A DNA stretch of 64,000 bases from Panorpa germanica (taxonomy: Eukaryota; Arthropoda; Insecta; Mecoptera; Panorpidae): the NCBI GenBank assembly GCA_963678705.1, contig OY783211.1, positions 13,592,603 to 13,656,602 of the forward strand, read 5' to 3'. Below the pieces are notes generated by a model. That model was not told where the DNA came from and ran no database searches. It was given only the letters and a program-made list of their open reading frames with translations. The stretch's first letter is position 1, and every line of letters begins with the position of its first letter. Shown here piece by piece: positions 13,897-25,439 of this stretch. The translations under genes and the position numbers were made by a program.

Positions 13897-13960
13897 AGTC
13901 GGTTAAGGTGTGAGTCGGTTCGGGTGTGAGTCGGTTAAGGTGTGAGATGGTTAAGGTGTG
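13897..13960. repeat. 16-bp tandem repeat, four units
   Basis: Four consecutive units follow AGTCGGTTAAGGTGTG; the second has TTCGG and the fourth has AGATGG as variants. It is a clean minisatellite core of 64 bp in non-coding sequence. Confidence 0.85.
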
Positions 13961-14435
13961 AAGCTCTAAATTTTGGTTGCTCTACGAAGCAACTTCTTTA
14001 AGAACGTCAAAGATAACACAGTGTTATACGACATTATACCTATAAAAACCACTAAAATCAGTAGCGGACGTTGCATACATCTGTTTGCGTGCTGCCTTCT
14101 CTTCCACGATTGTTTCTACAAATCCAATATGATCCTAAACCTTAAATAAGTATGATATTTTACTTATGCAAAGTTTGAACAACATTGGTTAATGCTACAT
14201 ATACATTATACACGTTACACGTCAATTGTGCACTCATGTGTGCTGCAAGATGTCTATTAATTATGAATTACTAGGAAACAGCTTTCAATCAAATCCGCCT
14301 CAATTGTTTCCAAAGTAGTTTGTATACTCTGGTTCATGTAGAATATTAAGAAGGCACGGGTCCATTTCTTGTTGGTAATAATTTAAACAAAATCTATTGG
14401 TTACAGATTAATCATATTGAATAATAGTAGTTTCT
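13961..14435. other. Unannotated spacer
   Basis: Mixed-composition DNA with no recognised feature. Confidence 0.35.
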
Positions 14436-14545
14436 CGGGACCAGCGCTTTAGTTTCTGGGTTTGGTTGCTACCAGAAATAATTTGATAGCTTTCGTATAA
14501 GGCTGCAGTGTAGGATCTATATATCAGTTAAATAAAAACAACATT
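14436..14545 (+). repeat. Dispersed SINE-like repeat, partial
   Basis: Contains GGGACCAGCGCTTTAG then TTTCTGGGTTTGGTTG, matching the core of copies at 21590-21720, 28505-28640 and 51385-51540. The GGTTTGATC-type box in the family resembles a Pol III B box. This copy lacks a recognisable 5' half. Confidence 0.4.
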
Positions 14546-15892
14546 TAAATTAACTAATATTGTATTGTATTTATTTTATTGTGTATGCCTTTCTGGCCTT
14601 ACAATCTGTTTTCATTTATTTCTCATTTCATTTTCTGAGTTAACAAATGTTAGAGATCTAATTCAATTCATTACTTTATGTATACATAGCAATTTACAAT
14701 TAAAATCTATGTTTCTCTCTTAATAAAGTAATTAATAAATTAAGTAATAGTAGTTAATATTAATTACTGCATTCGTAAGTGTGAGAACTTATACCGAACG
14801 AAAACGTGCGTGCCGATTTGTTTCCATTCTTTAACTCTAGATCCAAAACTTTATCGTAAAACCGGGTACTCACTAAGCGAGTTTAGTTGAATGATGATAG
14901 TTGATTAGAATAAGATGACTTGAACGAGTTGTTGATGATCACCTGTTTCAATAAGAAACTGATAAAAAAATTCAGTTTTAAAATTTTGTCTAAAGCAGAA
15001 TTTAGTTTATTATAATCCCACGCCGATTACTGTACTTATAGTTATCCTAATATTTAGTTAACTTGAACAGTTAAGGGGTTATGCACTTCGGTTTTGTCCA
15101 AGCATATTCTATATATATATATCTACTAAGAGAAATAATTTGGTTTTTCTATACGATATAATAAAATGAATATATCATTAGTTATTCTAACAAAGCCATT
15201 TCTGAGGGATCACAGAAAATGAGCTGAATGTTCAATATTTTGAAATGAAAATTTTCCAAAGCATTTGCCAAATGGTTGTCTTTTATATATTGAAGAGTTT
15301 GATTAAAATATTTCTTTTTTATATTAGAATTTTTTTTGGGAAATTATGCCTTATTTAGCATTCGAAACGCGCCGACCTTGTAGCTAAAACTGAATTGACC
15401 AAACGATCTATCGCTATTTCTTCTTAACTAACTATTGCTATAACTATGAATACAGCAGTCAGCCCTAAAAGTTGGATATTTTGCAAGATGCGCTGCTGTC
15501 TGTTCCCTTAATGAATTCACAAGAATATGATACTTATTACAAAAACTTTTTAATTTATTTTCATTTGCATTTTAAACAATTTTGTTTATTAGGTATTATT
15601 CACATTGTTTGTTGTGGTATATTTAGTCGCTGGTAATTAAGAAGAAGAGTAATGATACCAGAAATGGGACGACCCTAGACAAACACGATACACATCAGCA
15701 GAAAACAAGACGTTATCACGTGCTAGATTATCATTTCTAGGTTCTCATACGGTTTACAGTGTACACGCGCAAGATTTGCCTGTTGTTTATTACCTGTAAA
15801 CTATATGTTTGCAAATATGAGAATAAATCATCGTGATTTAATGTGATTCATTTTTAGTACTATTTAAGCGGTAACATTTTGTTCTGAAAACA
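14546..15892. other. Unannotated AT-rich stretch
   Basis: Includes a short TA run at about 15109-15122. No genes or paired repeats were seen. Confidence 0.4.
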
Positions 15893-16085
15893 AAGAAACG
15901 ACTTTTAAAGTTTATTATTTAAATTGTCAAATATTTTTGGTTTAAGTTTTTTAATAACTTAACATTATGCACAGTGGGTTCTATCAGCTCCAAATATCAA
16001 CTGTGTGATCGTAATATATATTGTCAGTGTTACCAACTAAATAAATATAATTTCTTTACATACATATATATATACATATTTGTAA
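15893..16085 (+). repeat. Dispersed repeat, copy 1 of 2
   Basis: AAACGACTTTTAAAG followed by TTTATTATTTAAATTGTC, then a CAAATATCAACTGTGT block and an ACCAACTAA block, recur in the same order at 27681-27900. The second copy carries extra sequence including AGCGCCATCTATGGCG. It is an old diverged interspersed repeat of unknown class. Confidence 0.6.
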
Positions 16086-16445
16086 CTGAAAATAGATATA
16101 GACTAAACAGAAAAACAAATACACAAATATAAGAGTTGATTACTTTGACTATCTCAACGTTTCGTATCTTAAGCCATTGTACGTTAGTTTGTCAAAACAT
16201 TAGCTTCGAGTATCAAACAGAGATAGCAAATTTCTTATCAGTTAAAATGATTAGGAGTATTTATTAATCATTTAAGATAAAACGGCTATTCTGTACTCAA
16301 TTGATAAGCATAGTCATTTATTTAATCGTAAGAAAAAATTATTAGTTTATTTACATAAACCTTATTATTATAATATTGTTCATCAACTGGATTATTGTTT
16401 GAACGAGTATATATCTAACATTTATATAAAAATTATACATAACAG
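16086..16445. other. Unannotated spacer
   Basis: AT-rich flank of the Harbinger-like element, with no feature of its own. Confidence 0.35.
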
Positions 16446-16448
16446 TAA

Positions 16449-17157
16449 GGGGGCGTCCATAAATTACGTGAGGTGTTTTTTTAAATTTTCTGTCCCTCCC
16501 TCCCCCCTGGTGAGATGTCGTGAGATTTTATTCAACCCCCTCCCCCATCCCCCAATCTCACGTGAGATTTTTCAAAATGTGGGTTTCTTACGTAAACGCG
16601 TTGGATTGTTATTGTAAAAAGAAAAAAAAAATTTGCTTCGTGCTTTTATTTACGACTAGTTAAGACTAGTAATCAATATTGCTGAGAGTTTAATTATAAG
16701 TGTAATAAAAATTTAACAATAGAATACTTAAATCGTCATTACTGTGATTAAAAAAAGAATATCTACTCTAATTCAGTCCATGGAGAATCATGCGCGGTCT
16801 CAAGAGAGACTATTGGAACCAATATGTCCATATGATTTTCAGTAAAATCATCTGCTCCTTCAACTTCGTTCTGATCTAGCCACTCTAAGCCGTTGGCGCT
16901 TGCGCACAGTAACTCATTAGCTCCGGCATAACGTCCGGCAGAAATTCGCTTAAATACGGTCCCATACTGAGACAGGCCTTAAGCATGTACAATCTAGATT
17001 AAATGGACCAAAATAGTATAATTTTTTTTTGTTTCAATCAGAAAAAAAATTGCGTGATATTTGCCGAGACCCCCCCTCTCTCCAACGGAAGATTAGATGA
17101 GATTGGACTCAACCCCCTCCCCCCCTTAAACATCTCACGTAATTTATGGACGCCCCC
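16449..17157. mobile_element. Harbinger-like DNA element, 709 bp
   Basis: Perfect 24-bp terminal inverted repeats begin GGGGGCGTCCATAAATTAC (16449-16472 and 17134-17157). Both sides carry TAA (16446-16448 and 17158-17160), the target duplication expected of PIF/Harbinger transposons. Beyond the perfect ends, C-rich subterminal blocks (CCCCCTCCC) are also mirrored, so the arms fold for well over 100 bp. The identity of the arms suggests this is the youngest DNA element in the window. It is far too short for a full transposase plus Myb-like gene pair but holds one open segment in the centre. Confidence 0.88.
16763..16978 (-). pseudogene. 71-codon open segment inside Harbinger-like element
   Basis: The minus strand is open for 71 codons between a stop at 16979-16981 and a TAG at 16763-16765, with no ATG near its beginning, so it looks like the C-terminal part of a longer protein. 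It contains GLEWLDQNEVEGADDFTE and ends SPWTELE; it is acidic and tryptophan-bearing, with CpG-containing codons unlike the flanking AT-rich DNA. It lies midway between the inverted repeats. It may be the tail of the element's own transposase or accessory protein left by internal deletion, or a captured host fragment. I do not recognise the domain. Confidence 0.4.
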
Positions 17158-17200
17158 TAATGAGTAATAAGAGTAAAATTATTTATGTATGAACGAATGA

Positions 17201-17455
17201 TATGAAATTGATGTTAATAAATGTGTATTGGTGTGTCTATTTTATTAAATATCTAAATATTGACGGAGATATAGCAATTAAAAGTTTGAATTGTAGTTTT
17301 AGCAATAGAGATGTCAGCCATTTGTATGACGTGAAATGCATAGTATACGTCAGTTATTTGTTGATTAGGTCAGTCAGTGCTGTGGTAATGTTTTGTAGCT
17401 GTTGGTAGTCGAAATAATCAAGTCAAGTCAAAGAATAATAAGTTTTTATTTTAAC
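17201..17455 (+). repeat. 255-bp interspersed repeat, copy 1 of 2
   Basis: Starting at GAAATTGATGTTAATAAATG, this segment aligns at about 90% by eye with 63727-63985 in the same orientation. Both copies begin at the same base against unrelated flanks. Here it is followed at once by a non-LTR 3' end, so it may be the 5' untranslated region of the same retrotransposon. No open frame is conserved between the copies, which argues against a protein. Confidence 0.75.
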
Positions 17456-17458
17456 TAA

Positions 17459-17599
17459 CTTTTTGTTAAGTTATTCAAAATTAATTAGTGAATTATTTAA
17501 ATATTTAGAAATTTGTAAAATTGAATTATAAATTATCTATAAAAAATGTTTGATGGTGGCTATGACGAATAAAAGTCAAGGCAAATAAATAAATAAATT
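17459..17599 (+). mobile_element. Non-LTR retrotransposon 3' end, family 1 copy 1
   Basis: Matches the last codons and 3' untranslated region of the copy at 45018-45390: GTTAAG-TATTCAAAATTAATTAG, then GGCTATGACGAATAAAAG and a tail of AAAT units. Only the very 3' end is present. The directly upstream 255-bp repeat may be the 5' end of the same element, joined after a large internal deletion. Confidence 0.75.
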
Positions 17600-17612
17600 A
17601 AAAAAAATATAT

Positions 17613-18370
17613 GATTACGTACACATATAAAAAATATAATATATTTGTGTGTTCTAATTTCAAGATTTAGCGGTCTAGTTACATCGTATTCAGATAAATT
17701 TGAACTTGTCATACTGCCCCAAATAGTTTTGAAGGTCACGTTCAAGCCTTATCAAAGCATTACGAATGCATCTCAGGTGATAAGAAAGGTCAAATAATAT
17801 CAAATTTGTTTCTACGGGTTGTTATACCATATCTAGCAGAAAATGACACATTTTAATCTACACACATACATACTTACGCATACTAATAAAAATATATATT
17901 CGAATATATGTATAACCTGTGGATCTTTCAGTAAAAAGTTATCAAAGCAAACAGTTCTGATGAGTTGGTTTTTTGAACTAGATTCAACTGACTTTGTAGA
18001 GAAACATTAAAGCCCCTGAGGTGACTGGAGGTAAAACTTAAGCGCCCTTTAAATACGTTTACCGATATATATGCTGCGAAGAAACTTTTTGTTCTGATTA
18101 ATAAAAAATAGAAATTATAAAAACTAAGAAATAATTTCTTTTGCAAATTGTGACATAAACTTATTGGGCAGCGTTGTAGAGTCAGTCCACATCAAAAACT
18201 GTCATCCTAGTCGTTGGTGATAGGAATCAACATTGGAAATGAGATGACGTTAAATAAATTTAAAGAAATATATAAATTGTTGAAACTAATACAATTAATA
18301 ATTACATTTCTTATTTTTTTGTAGGTTTATGTAAGCATAAATAAAAGAATATTTAAAATATTTATATGAT
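17613..18370. other. Unannotated AT-rich stretch
   Basis: No feature, except a pyrimidine tract with TAG near 18323 that resembles a weak 3' splice acceptor. Confidence 0.35.
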
Positions 18371-18393
18371 TTCTTTTTGTAGTTGGTAGAAAA

Positions 18394-18555
18394 ATGTCCG
18401 GCTATTATTGTGCTATACCAGCAGTTGTTCAACAGACACGTGATATAGCTACTTATTTATCGAATATTGAGAAATTAAAAAACCTACTACTTAAATTAGG
18501 AATAGAGTACTGTAATTTAACTGTATATAACTTATTTATTAGTTTTCATAAATAA
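18394..18555 (+). other. 53-codon frame after acceptor-like site
   Basis: TTTCTTTTTGTAG at 18370-18382 is a plausible 3' splice acceptor. Twelve bases later an ATG opens a 53-residue frame beginning MSGYYCAIPAVVQQTRD. An alternative frame from the acceptor reads about 21 codons (LVEKCPAIIVLYQQLFNRH) before a stop. Base composition is slightly less AT-biased than the flanks. I recognise neither reading and see no strong downstream donor, so this is only a weak exon candidate. Confidence 0.15.
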
Positions 18556-19751
18556 TACAATATAGTGTCTTGCACTGTAAGGTTCACTCTTACTATCTTG
18601 CACCAAGCTAATTCTAGATTCATTTTGCTTATGTATATTACTGTACTTTCATACTTTATTATTTTGTACCTTTTCTAAAACCTTATACCATATATCCTTA
18701 AAACGAGACAGTGCTCAAAAGATTTTTTTCTTTTAAATCAGTAAAGTAAGTTACAAAACGTGATAAATTAGGTAAAAATATTAACTTAACAGGTATGTTT
18801 TGTTATGTTAGATAAACCTTAAATAAACGTAACTGTGTTTAACAGGTATGAGGTATGGTTTATGAGTTAACTTTGCAATTGTTGCACGACTAGTAATGGT
18901 AGTAAATAACTGTACGACATTCCTTTCAATTGTTATGAAATTTAAAGTCATATATCCTCAATAATTTTAAACAAAATCAAAGTTCATATGTAATTCTAGA
19001 GATGTATATAAAAAAGCATTGTTCAAACAATGAATATACCAATTAATGAAATATTATATTATGATTTATTGTGGTCATTAAAATGCGTTAGAATCATAAT
19101 AATTTCTTTTGTAACTTTTTCTACAGGGTGTGTCAGGGGATGAAGTTATCATTATTATGTTATCATTACCATTAAATGGTTAGGCCACTCTAGAGCAAGA
19201 AGAAATGAGCATATTTTGCCATTCTTCCATGAAGGATTAGAAAATATATTTCTGTTGATTGAAGCTATGCAGAAAAATAAGGCACTCTATTTGTATTTTT
19301 ATAAAACATCAATAAATCTGTATTATAATGTTTCGGTTTATATGTGAATGTCCTTGAAGAAGAAATAAGATCAGTTTTTTAAAATTCTTACGTTTTTCAT
19401 AGCGGCTTCAATAATTTTCTTATGTTTAAGTTAGGCTTATATAATCTTCAAAAGTCCTTTTATCTTTAAGATTTTTGAGTTTTATATTTTTGTTCACATA
19501 TTGTTATTTTCTTTTTCTTATTCACTTTATTGTCACATATTTTATGAGATTCGTCACTTCCGAATATTTCTTTTATGTTTTCGACTTTGAGTTCACACAT
19601 TCAGACATTCAGATCGATTTGGACATTTTTAAGGATAGATTTGAATATTTTAAATTATCATTTAAAAGATCTGAATGATAAATATCAGGGCCTATTAGGG
19701 GAGGATAGGGCAATGGGGTAATAGAGGGCTTTCACCCTACAAACATTTTTT
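18556..19751. other. Stretch with one orphan transposon end
   Basis: TACAGGGTGTGTCAGGGG at 19122 resembles the first bases of the MITE at 9381, but no reverse-complement end was found. No coding signal is present. Confidence 0.35.
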
Positions 19752-19960
19752 CGTATCGTAGTAATGTCGAATAGCCTGATTATAATTTGAGTAAGATTTT
19801 TCGAAGCACGTTCTAAGATACAGGTAGAAAATATATTTGAGTACGTTCAGGAAAAGAAAATTCGTATTTTAAAGCTTAAGTTTATGCAATGGGGTAATGT
19901 ATGTTTGCTTCTGAAACTTTCGCCTTCGTTTTTGATCCGAACTGCCTTCGAAACGGATAC
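19752..19960 (+). repeat. Dispersed repeat, copy 1 of 2
   Basis: TCGTAGTAATGTCG, then ATATTTGAGTACGTTCAGG and TGCCTTCGAAACG, recur in order and orientation at 28670-28845. The copies differ by small indels (this one has an extra block with CAATGGGGTAATG). It is an interspersed repeat of unknown class. Confidence 0.7.
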
Positions 19961-20327
19961 TCTTTTTTTTGTTGTCTATAAGTCACCCTATGTCGCCCAA
20001 ATGTTGATTCCTATTCTAGGTCGAGTTCCAGAATATAGTATTTTATAATACAATTAAGTTTCTGAGTGTGAGGTGCCCCAAAAATATCAACTGTCCGTGA
20101 TCTTCATGATTTGATTTGATTCTGACAGCCTCCGATGACAATATAAATTTCTTGCGAAATAAACTGTTATTTATAACCTTGTCTGATGAAGAATTGTGAA
20201 GGAACCTCTCGTGGTTCTTTCATTGACCATTAGCAAGCTAAATGAATGTTAATTAAAAAATAAAATGAACAATTTTATACTACATATAATATATATTATT
20301 TATTTATTTTTAATAATTGAATTTTTA

Positions 20328-20362
20328 TACTAATAATATTTTCTTTTTTATTACAGGTGAGT
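20328..20362 (+). other. Candidate recursive splice site 1
   Basis: TACTAAT (20328-20334), a good branch-point match, is followed by TTTTCTTTTTTATTACAG ending at 20356, and GTGAGT begins at 20357. An acceptor joined directly to a donor is the zero-length-exon arrangement of recursive splice sites known from long Drosophila introns. No coding exon adjoins it. Chance juxtaposition in AT-rich DNA cannot be excluded. Confidence 0.4.
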
Positions 20363-20379
20363 GATAATTCTTTCTACCT

Positions 20380-21584
20380 ATTTCCTGCGTCGTAAGTAAA
20401 GCAATAATTATATGTATTAATAATGTAAAGTATTAATTATATGACGCAATAATCGATATCGTTTTATTTTTTTACAAAATAACTCATATTTATGTAAAAA
20501 TTAGATTACCTAAAATTTCTTAGTACAGTATATAATTTAAGAAACATAGAAAACTCTGATATCTCGTAAGCCGAGACATATTTTTACGTAATAACATACC
20601 TGACATACATTTTCACATATACTGAAGGTTTATTTTACATTAAGAAAGTCAACTTATACGTAATTAATTTTATTTATATATGTATATATTATCAATATAT
20701 AAAAAAAAGATATTTTTTGATTGAAGTTCTTATTGCGAATTTATTGTTTATGCTGTTTCTAAATGTATATAATAATTTTTGATCAAAGTGCTAATGCTGA
20801 TGTACTAAAATAAATATTAAAAAAGGAATAATAATTTCATAAAACTAAATTTTAATTAAATTTCATAAAGGACATTGATAAATACATATATTTCAATTTC
20901 TGAGATGATAGTAAGAAAATAGATTTTCTTGGGAACGTCCTTAAGGTTATATATTGTATTTAGTCACGATTTACGATTCTTTGTAAGAATGACATCGCTG
21001 TACCAAAAGCTGTGTATTTAAACCATTTAAATTTTAATTAGTATTTCATTGTTAGAGTAATTTTTGATACCAAAGAACAGCGTGTTGTCGGATCTGCTAC
21101 TTTGATTCATTATTTGCTTTGGTACTCCCTACTTCCCACGGCTTGATTTTACCCCTTCCACTTTGTACTCCGCCATCCTTTTTACCGGTGCTGTGCTCTT
21201 CGTGAGTTAGGTTGAATTTCCTTGACTTTATGTTTTGTTTGACCAGTGCAGTCAGTGGTATCAGCGCAGGGGTGTAGGGCGGGCCGGGGGATATTGTCTT
21301 TACAACAGCTCGCGTCGGCCGATATTAAAGCATACTTACTTCGTACAGAATGTCCTGAATGCCGTCAGAAATGCTGCTAAATAAGCTAGGGACTATCTCA
21401 AAGTTTTTTTTTTGGTTTTATATTTTTATTATAAATAGTTGTTTCTCTTTAAAGAATTGTTAAGAAAACCTGTATTACTTGTGTGTGTTAGTTTAATACG
21501 TTTTTATGGAAGATCTATTCCGCTTTTTTATATTATTAATATAAATAATTAAAGTTATTAGGACGATATAGTGTTGAGGAGCGT
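20380..21584. other. Unannotated stretch
   Basis: AT-rich, with one GC-richer patch at about 21240-21320 (GGGCGGGCCGGGGG). No gene or repeat pairing was found. Confidence 0.35.
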
Positions 21585-21720
21585 TATATTAATCATCAGA
21601 CTGCTGTGTTTGCCCGAAGTGTTTCATCTCCGGACCAGCGCTATATTTTCAGGGTTTGATCGTCTCATAATCATAAAACTAATGAGTTTGATGGTGTACA
21701 CATATATGAGGCATCAGTAA
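21585..21720 (+). repeat. Dispersed SINE-like repeat
   Basis: Contains CTCCGGACCAGCGCTATA then TTTCAGGGTTTGATCGTC and ends near ATATATGAGGC. It aligns with 51385-51540 from GAGGAGCGTTA-type sequence onward and with 28505-28640 in the 3' half. GGTTTGATC resembles a Pol III B box. A tRNA-derived SINE is plausible, but no A box is convincing. Confidence 0.45.
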
Positions 21721-23534
21721 AAGTTCCAAGAAAAGGACTAAGTTAAAGAAATTAAAGTAGAAGCTAAATAAAGATTTTTGTTGGTTCTAAATGTTCTTTA
21801 TACATCTTAAAATACAGAAAATAGCTGCAAAATAGCTTAAAGCTGCACTGTTAAAAATGTTCTTAAATTTAACACAAATTTAATAGACAGATGTTTATTA
21901 AAACTAAGAATTAAGAAATTTTAAATTTTTGTTTGAATTTATTATAATTTTACAAAAACAGTTCTATTAAAATGCAGTAGTATCTTATTAAGATGAATAT
22001 ACAGTTCTGAATTTGTTTTAATACTGGTTTAACAAAAAACCTTTAGAGATATTTTAAAGTTTCTTTTAACAGTGTCTAACAGAGAATTTTTTTTATAGTA
22101 GTTAAAAATTCTTTGTTTTCTTTTTGTTTTTTCGGCGATTTTATATTTTGCTGATAAGATCCGTGTCAAAGAAAAACTCTCCAAAATCTAAATTTATTGG
22201 TTGCGTTACGTATTATAATATTTGTATGGTTTATGTTATTAAAGTATTAAACGCATGGAAAATAATCTATTAAATTAAATAATCAATCAAACCAATCAAG
22301 TATATATAGTAGTGGTCCTGTAATTGAATCATAAACTTAAAGAATAACAGTTTTAACATTGATTAAGAATATTTCATGACTTTTAGTATTAAATGAGCCA
22401 AGTGGAATTTTCCGCAAGTATTTTTTGCAAAAAGGAACCAGTAGTTTTAGGAGACCTAATAAATAATTCCAGAAATTCCGTTAGATGATTGTCTTCATTA
22501 AAGAAAAAAAAGTAACTCATATGAATACGCTAAATAAAATAATTTTATTCCGAAATTAATTAATGAAAGGTATTTCATGTTATCAGCGTCGTAAAAAAAG
22601 TTTACATAATTAAAAATTAATTAAATATATAAATTGAATATATAATTATATTATCTAAATTGACTGTTATATAAAATATAAGTTTTATGATATTTTAGTA
22701 ATCATATTAAAAAATATTATAAATAAATGGCATTGTGGCATAAAAATACAACATTGTGGCAAAATATACAACAGAAGAATCAGGCCTTGCTTGAAATTCA
22801 AGTTTTTTTTTTAAATTATGGATTTTACATGATTCAATAATTTTTTATTAGTGCACCGGATCAACGCTGTATATTTTTTGTGTTTTCATATGGTGTATGG
22901 CAGAAATCCAGTGCCACGGATGGTACGTTTGTAAATTTCGTTGGCATTGTTTTAAGCGTATATACTCAGTTCTGACAAGATGCAAATGTATTTAAAACAA
23001 AACAAAAACTGTCTTCAATCATCACGCAAATTATTACTGCTCCTGCTCCTTACCGTCTATTAGATTCCAAGCCACTACTGGTTAAATATAGACTTCTATT
23101 ATCTAATCGAAAAAATCGAAGTTTGCAATTAATTGTCGAATAAATTATGCATTGAACTATAAACCACCTTATTGCGTAGGTGCATGGGAACAGTTCTATA
23201 ATAATGTTTCTATCTATAAACTAAGTGCATTAGAAATGACGAAACATTCACGGGAATAGAACAAAGAGTATATATGCCCGATTTATCACCATTCACTATA
23301 CGGCTAGCAACTACGTACTAAGTCAGGGATAGGAAACCTTTGCTCTTAAGTATTTTGAAGTTTTGTTTGTGACTTTATTGCTTCGCAGTCACTAAATGCT
23401 TCATTTACTGAAAAATTATTCTAGTTTCATATTGAAATATATATTTTACAAGAAGTTATAAAAGGAAAATGATTGACGAATATGACACAGCAGCTAAAAT
23501 CGCTGTAAAACAATAAAGAAAAAAAATTCTATTA
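21721..23534. other. Unannotated AT-rich stretch
   Basis: ACCGGATCAACGCTGTATA at about 22856 echoes the SINE-like core but does not extend. Nothing else is recognised. Confidence 0.35.
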
Positions 23535-23785
23535 TTATACAAAGGGGTTATTGACGGAAGGGGAGGGGGTATCTGTGGGAGTTATGAATGAAGCTCCACA
23601 GTTAATAGATGTTTTTAAGAAAATTACAGGACAGCAAAAATTGTTTTCGTGAACAGCAGATGTTTTTTTTGTTAGATCTACATTCGGGGGGAAGTGCATG
23701 GTAAAAATATTGTACGCCACATGGGGGAGTGGGTTTAAAGAGCCCAAATTAGAGCTACGTAGTTTATGGATAATTCCAAACATAC
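23535..23785 (-). mobile_element. Possible degenerate Harbinger-like relic
   Basis: On the minus strand ATCCATAAACTACGTAGC at about 23753-23770 echoes the TCCATAAATTACGTGAG end of the 16449 element, and C-rich blocks follow. The opposite end is not clear. An 82-codon minus-strand frame covers the same span without a recognisable domain. This is a low-confidence homology call. Confidence 0.25.
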
Positions 23786-24001
23786 AAAAATCTTATTAAA
23801 TAAAGTCTTGTTGATGATTTAGAAGAAAGTGATACTTTATTTTTTATTTACATAAGACGTAGAACAAAAAATAATATATATGTATTTCAGAAACAATTTT
23901 AAAAACAATTAAAAACACATTCTCCGGCGAGAACTTCCCCATGAAAGACGATATTAATTAATAAATAAAATAAATTAAATACGTCATTTTATCATTATTT
24001 C

Positions 24002-24396
24002 AACTTTATGGGATAAGAACTGAAGAAGTTATGAAAATTTCTTCTAGTTTCTTTTGGATTTTTTTTCATAATTCGAGAACCCTTCTATAGCATTGTAAAC
24101 TAAAGGCCTTAATCTATGTAAGGGGGCATTTTACACACATTTAAATGCATTGTTTTAATGTAGTTATAAATTTTCACAAAATATTTTCTGTTATTCAGTC
24201 AATTTTATATGGAGAATATTCTAAATAGCGTAAAACGATTTACTTTAATGCGATAAAAACTGAAGAAGTTATGAGAATTTCTTGTGTTTTTGTTGTTTTT
24301 TTCTTGTGTGAACATTGTAAACTATAGTCCAAAATCTATGTAAGAGGAGGCGTTTTACACACATTTCTAGTGCATTGTTTTAATACACTAGAGACT
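24002..24396 (+). repeat. Diverged tandem duplication, ~230-bp unit
   Basis: TGAAGAAGTTATGA, CATTGTAAACTA, ATCTATGTAAG and TTTTACACACATTT occur in order twice, at about 24021-24145 and 24261-24370. The spacing between copies drifts from 240 to 222 bp because of indels. It is an old tandem duplication. Confidence 0.7.
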
Positions 24397-25404
24397 AGTA
24401 CACTGTTAGAAACCCCTGTACTAGGTAGTCAGAGTGCTGCCAGCAGCGACATTTATATGAGTTTGTCCATATGCATTTACTACTACTGATTCTAATGGCC
24501 ACTCGATTACGCGGCCGCGCGCTCTAGAGAAATATGAATTTATATTATTACACACAGACATACAGACACATATTCATCATTTGAAATTCGTATGAGACAT
24601 TAAGCTGTGCATTGTAAAAGGTGAAAAGAACAACATAACGTCGAGGATTGACTCTACTACAACGACGGATTAAATATTATTTAACATGCAAATTACTAAA
24701 GTTCAGTTGTTGTAAAACTGTGATCTGTAGACTTTAAGGTAATATTTAGGACTACAAGTGACAGGAACCATTAAGATTAAGACTAATTACAAATCATAAG
24801 CTGTTGCAGGAATACATACCCATACCCTAGCTTCAGTGATTGTTTGAACAGATCTAGATCTAGCAAAGAAAAGCAGTGATTATTATCTAGAAAACTTCTA
24901 CCACACATTATTAAAGAGAATGTTTTTTTCACTATCTACAATCTAATTTACAAAACGATCAAAACTTACAACATGGATTCTTCAGCTCCGATAAATTTAA
25001 TAAAAGATTGTTCTTGTCATTGATCTGTCATTACAATTTAACTGGAAATATACTTGGAGCAGCTCCAATAATTTTGCATGGTTTCAAACAAGAATCAACA
25101 TGTATGCTTCTCAAGCGTCATATACTTCTCTATATGTTCCTGGCCACGTGTAGCTTTTGCATCGCGTTTGCAGGCTGTTTATTACATATATTGCGCTAAT
25201 TTATTTATCTCTAATTGGGATTCGTTCTATACAATGCACTAGCAGTACTAGTACTAGCGCATGTATAGAGTAGTGAAGTCATATGTTGTACGAGTATAAC
25301 TATATGAATCGCTCACTGTGAAGTGGTTTTGTAGTAGAACAAGTTCTAACCATGGTTTGCGTATGGTTTTAGTGAATGTCATTTAATAAACCTTTATGGG
25401 TTTT
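24397..25404. other. Unannotated stretch
   Basis: Includes a GC-rich patch with GCGGCCGCGCGC at about 24511 and ACTAGTACTAG repeats near 25245. No gene was recognised. Confidence 0.35.
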
Positions 25405-25439
25405 AGCAGTGATGGCCAATATTCCTTAATATTACGTAT

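Noticed and set aside
21249..21275. CAGTGGTATCAGCGCAGG, similar to a cDNA template-switch adapter
   Set aside because: It differs at several bases from the adapter and sits in continuous genomic-looking sequence; chance resemblance is likelier than contamination.
24511..24528. GCGGCCGC followed by TCTAGA, resembling a cloning polylinker
   Set aside because: No other vector sequence adjoins and the flanks are ordinary AT-rich DNA.
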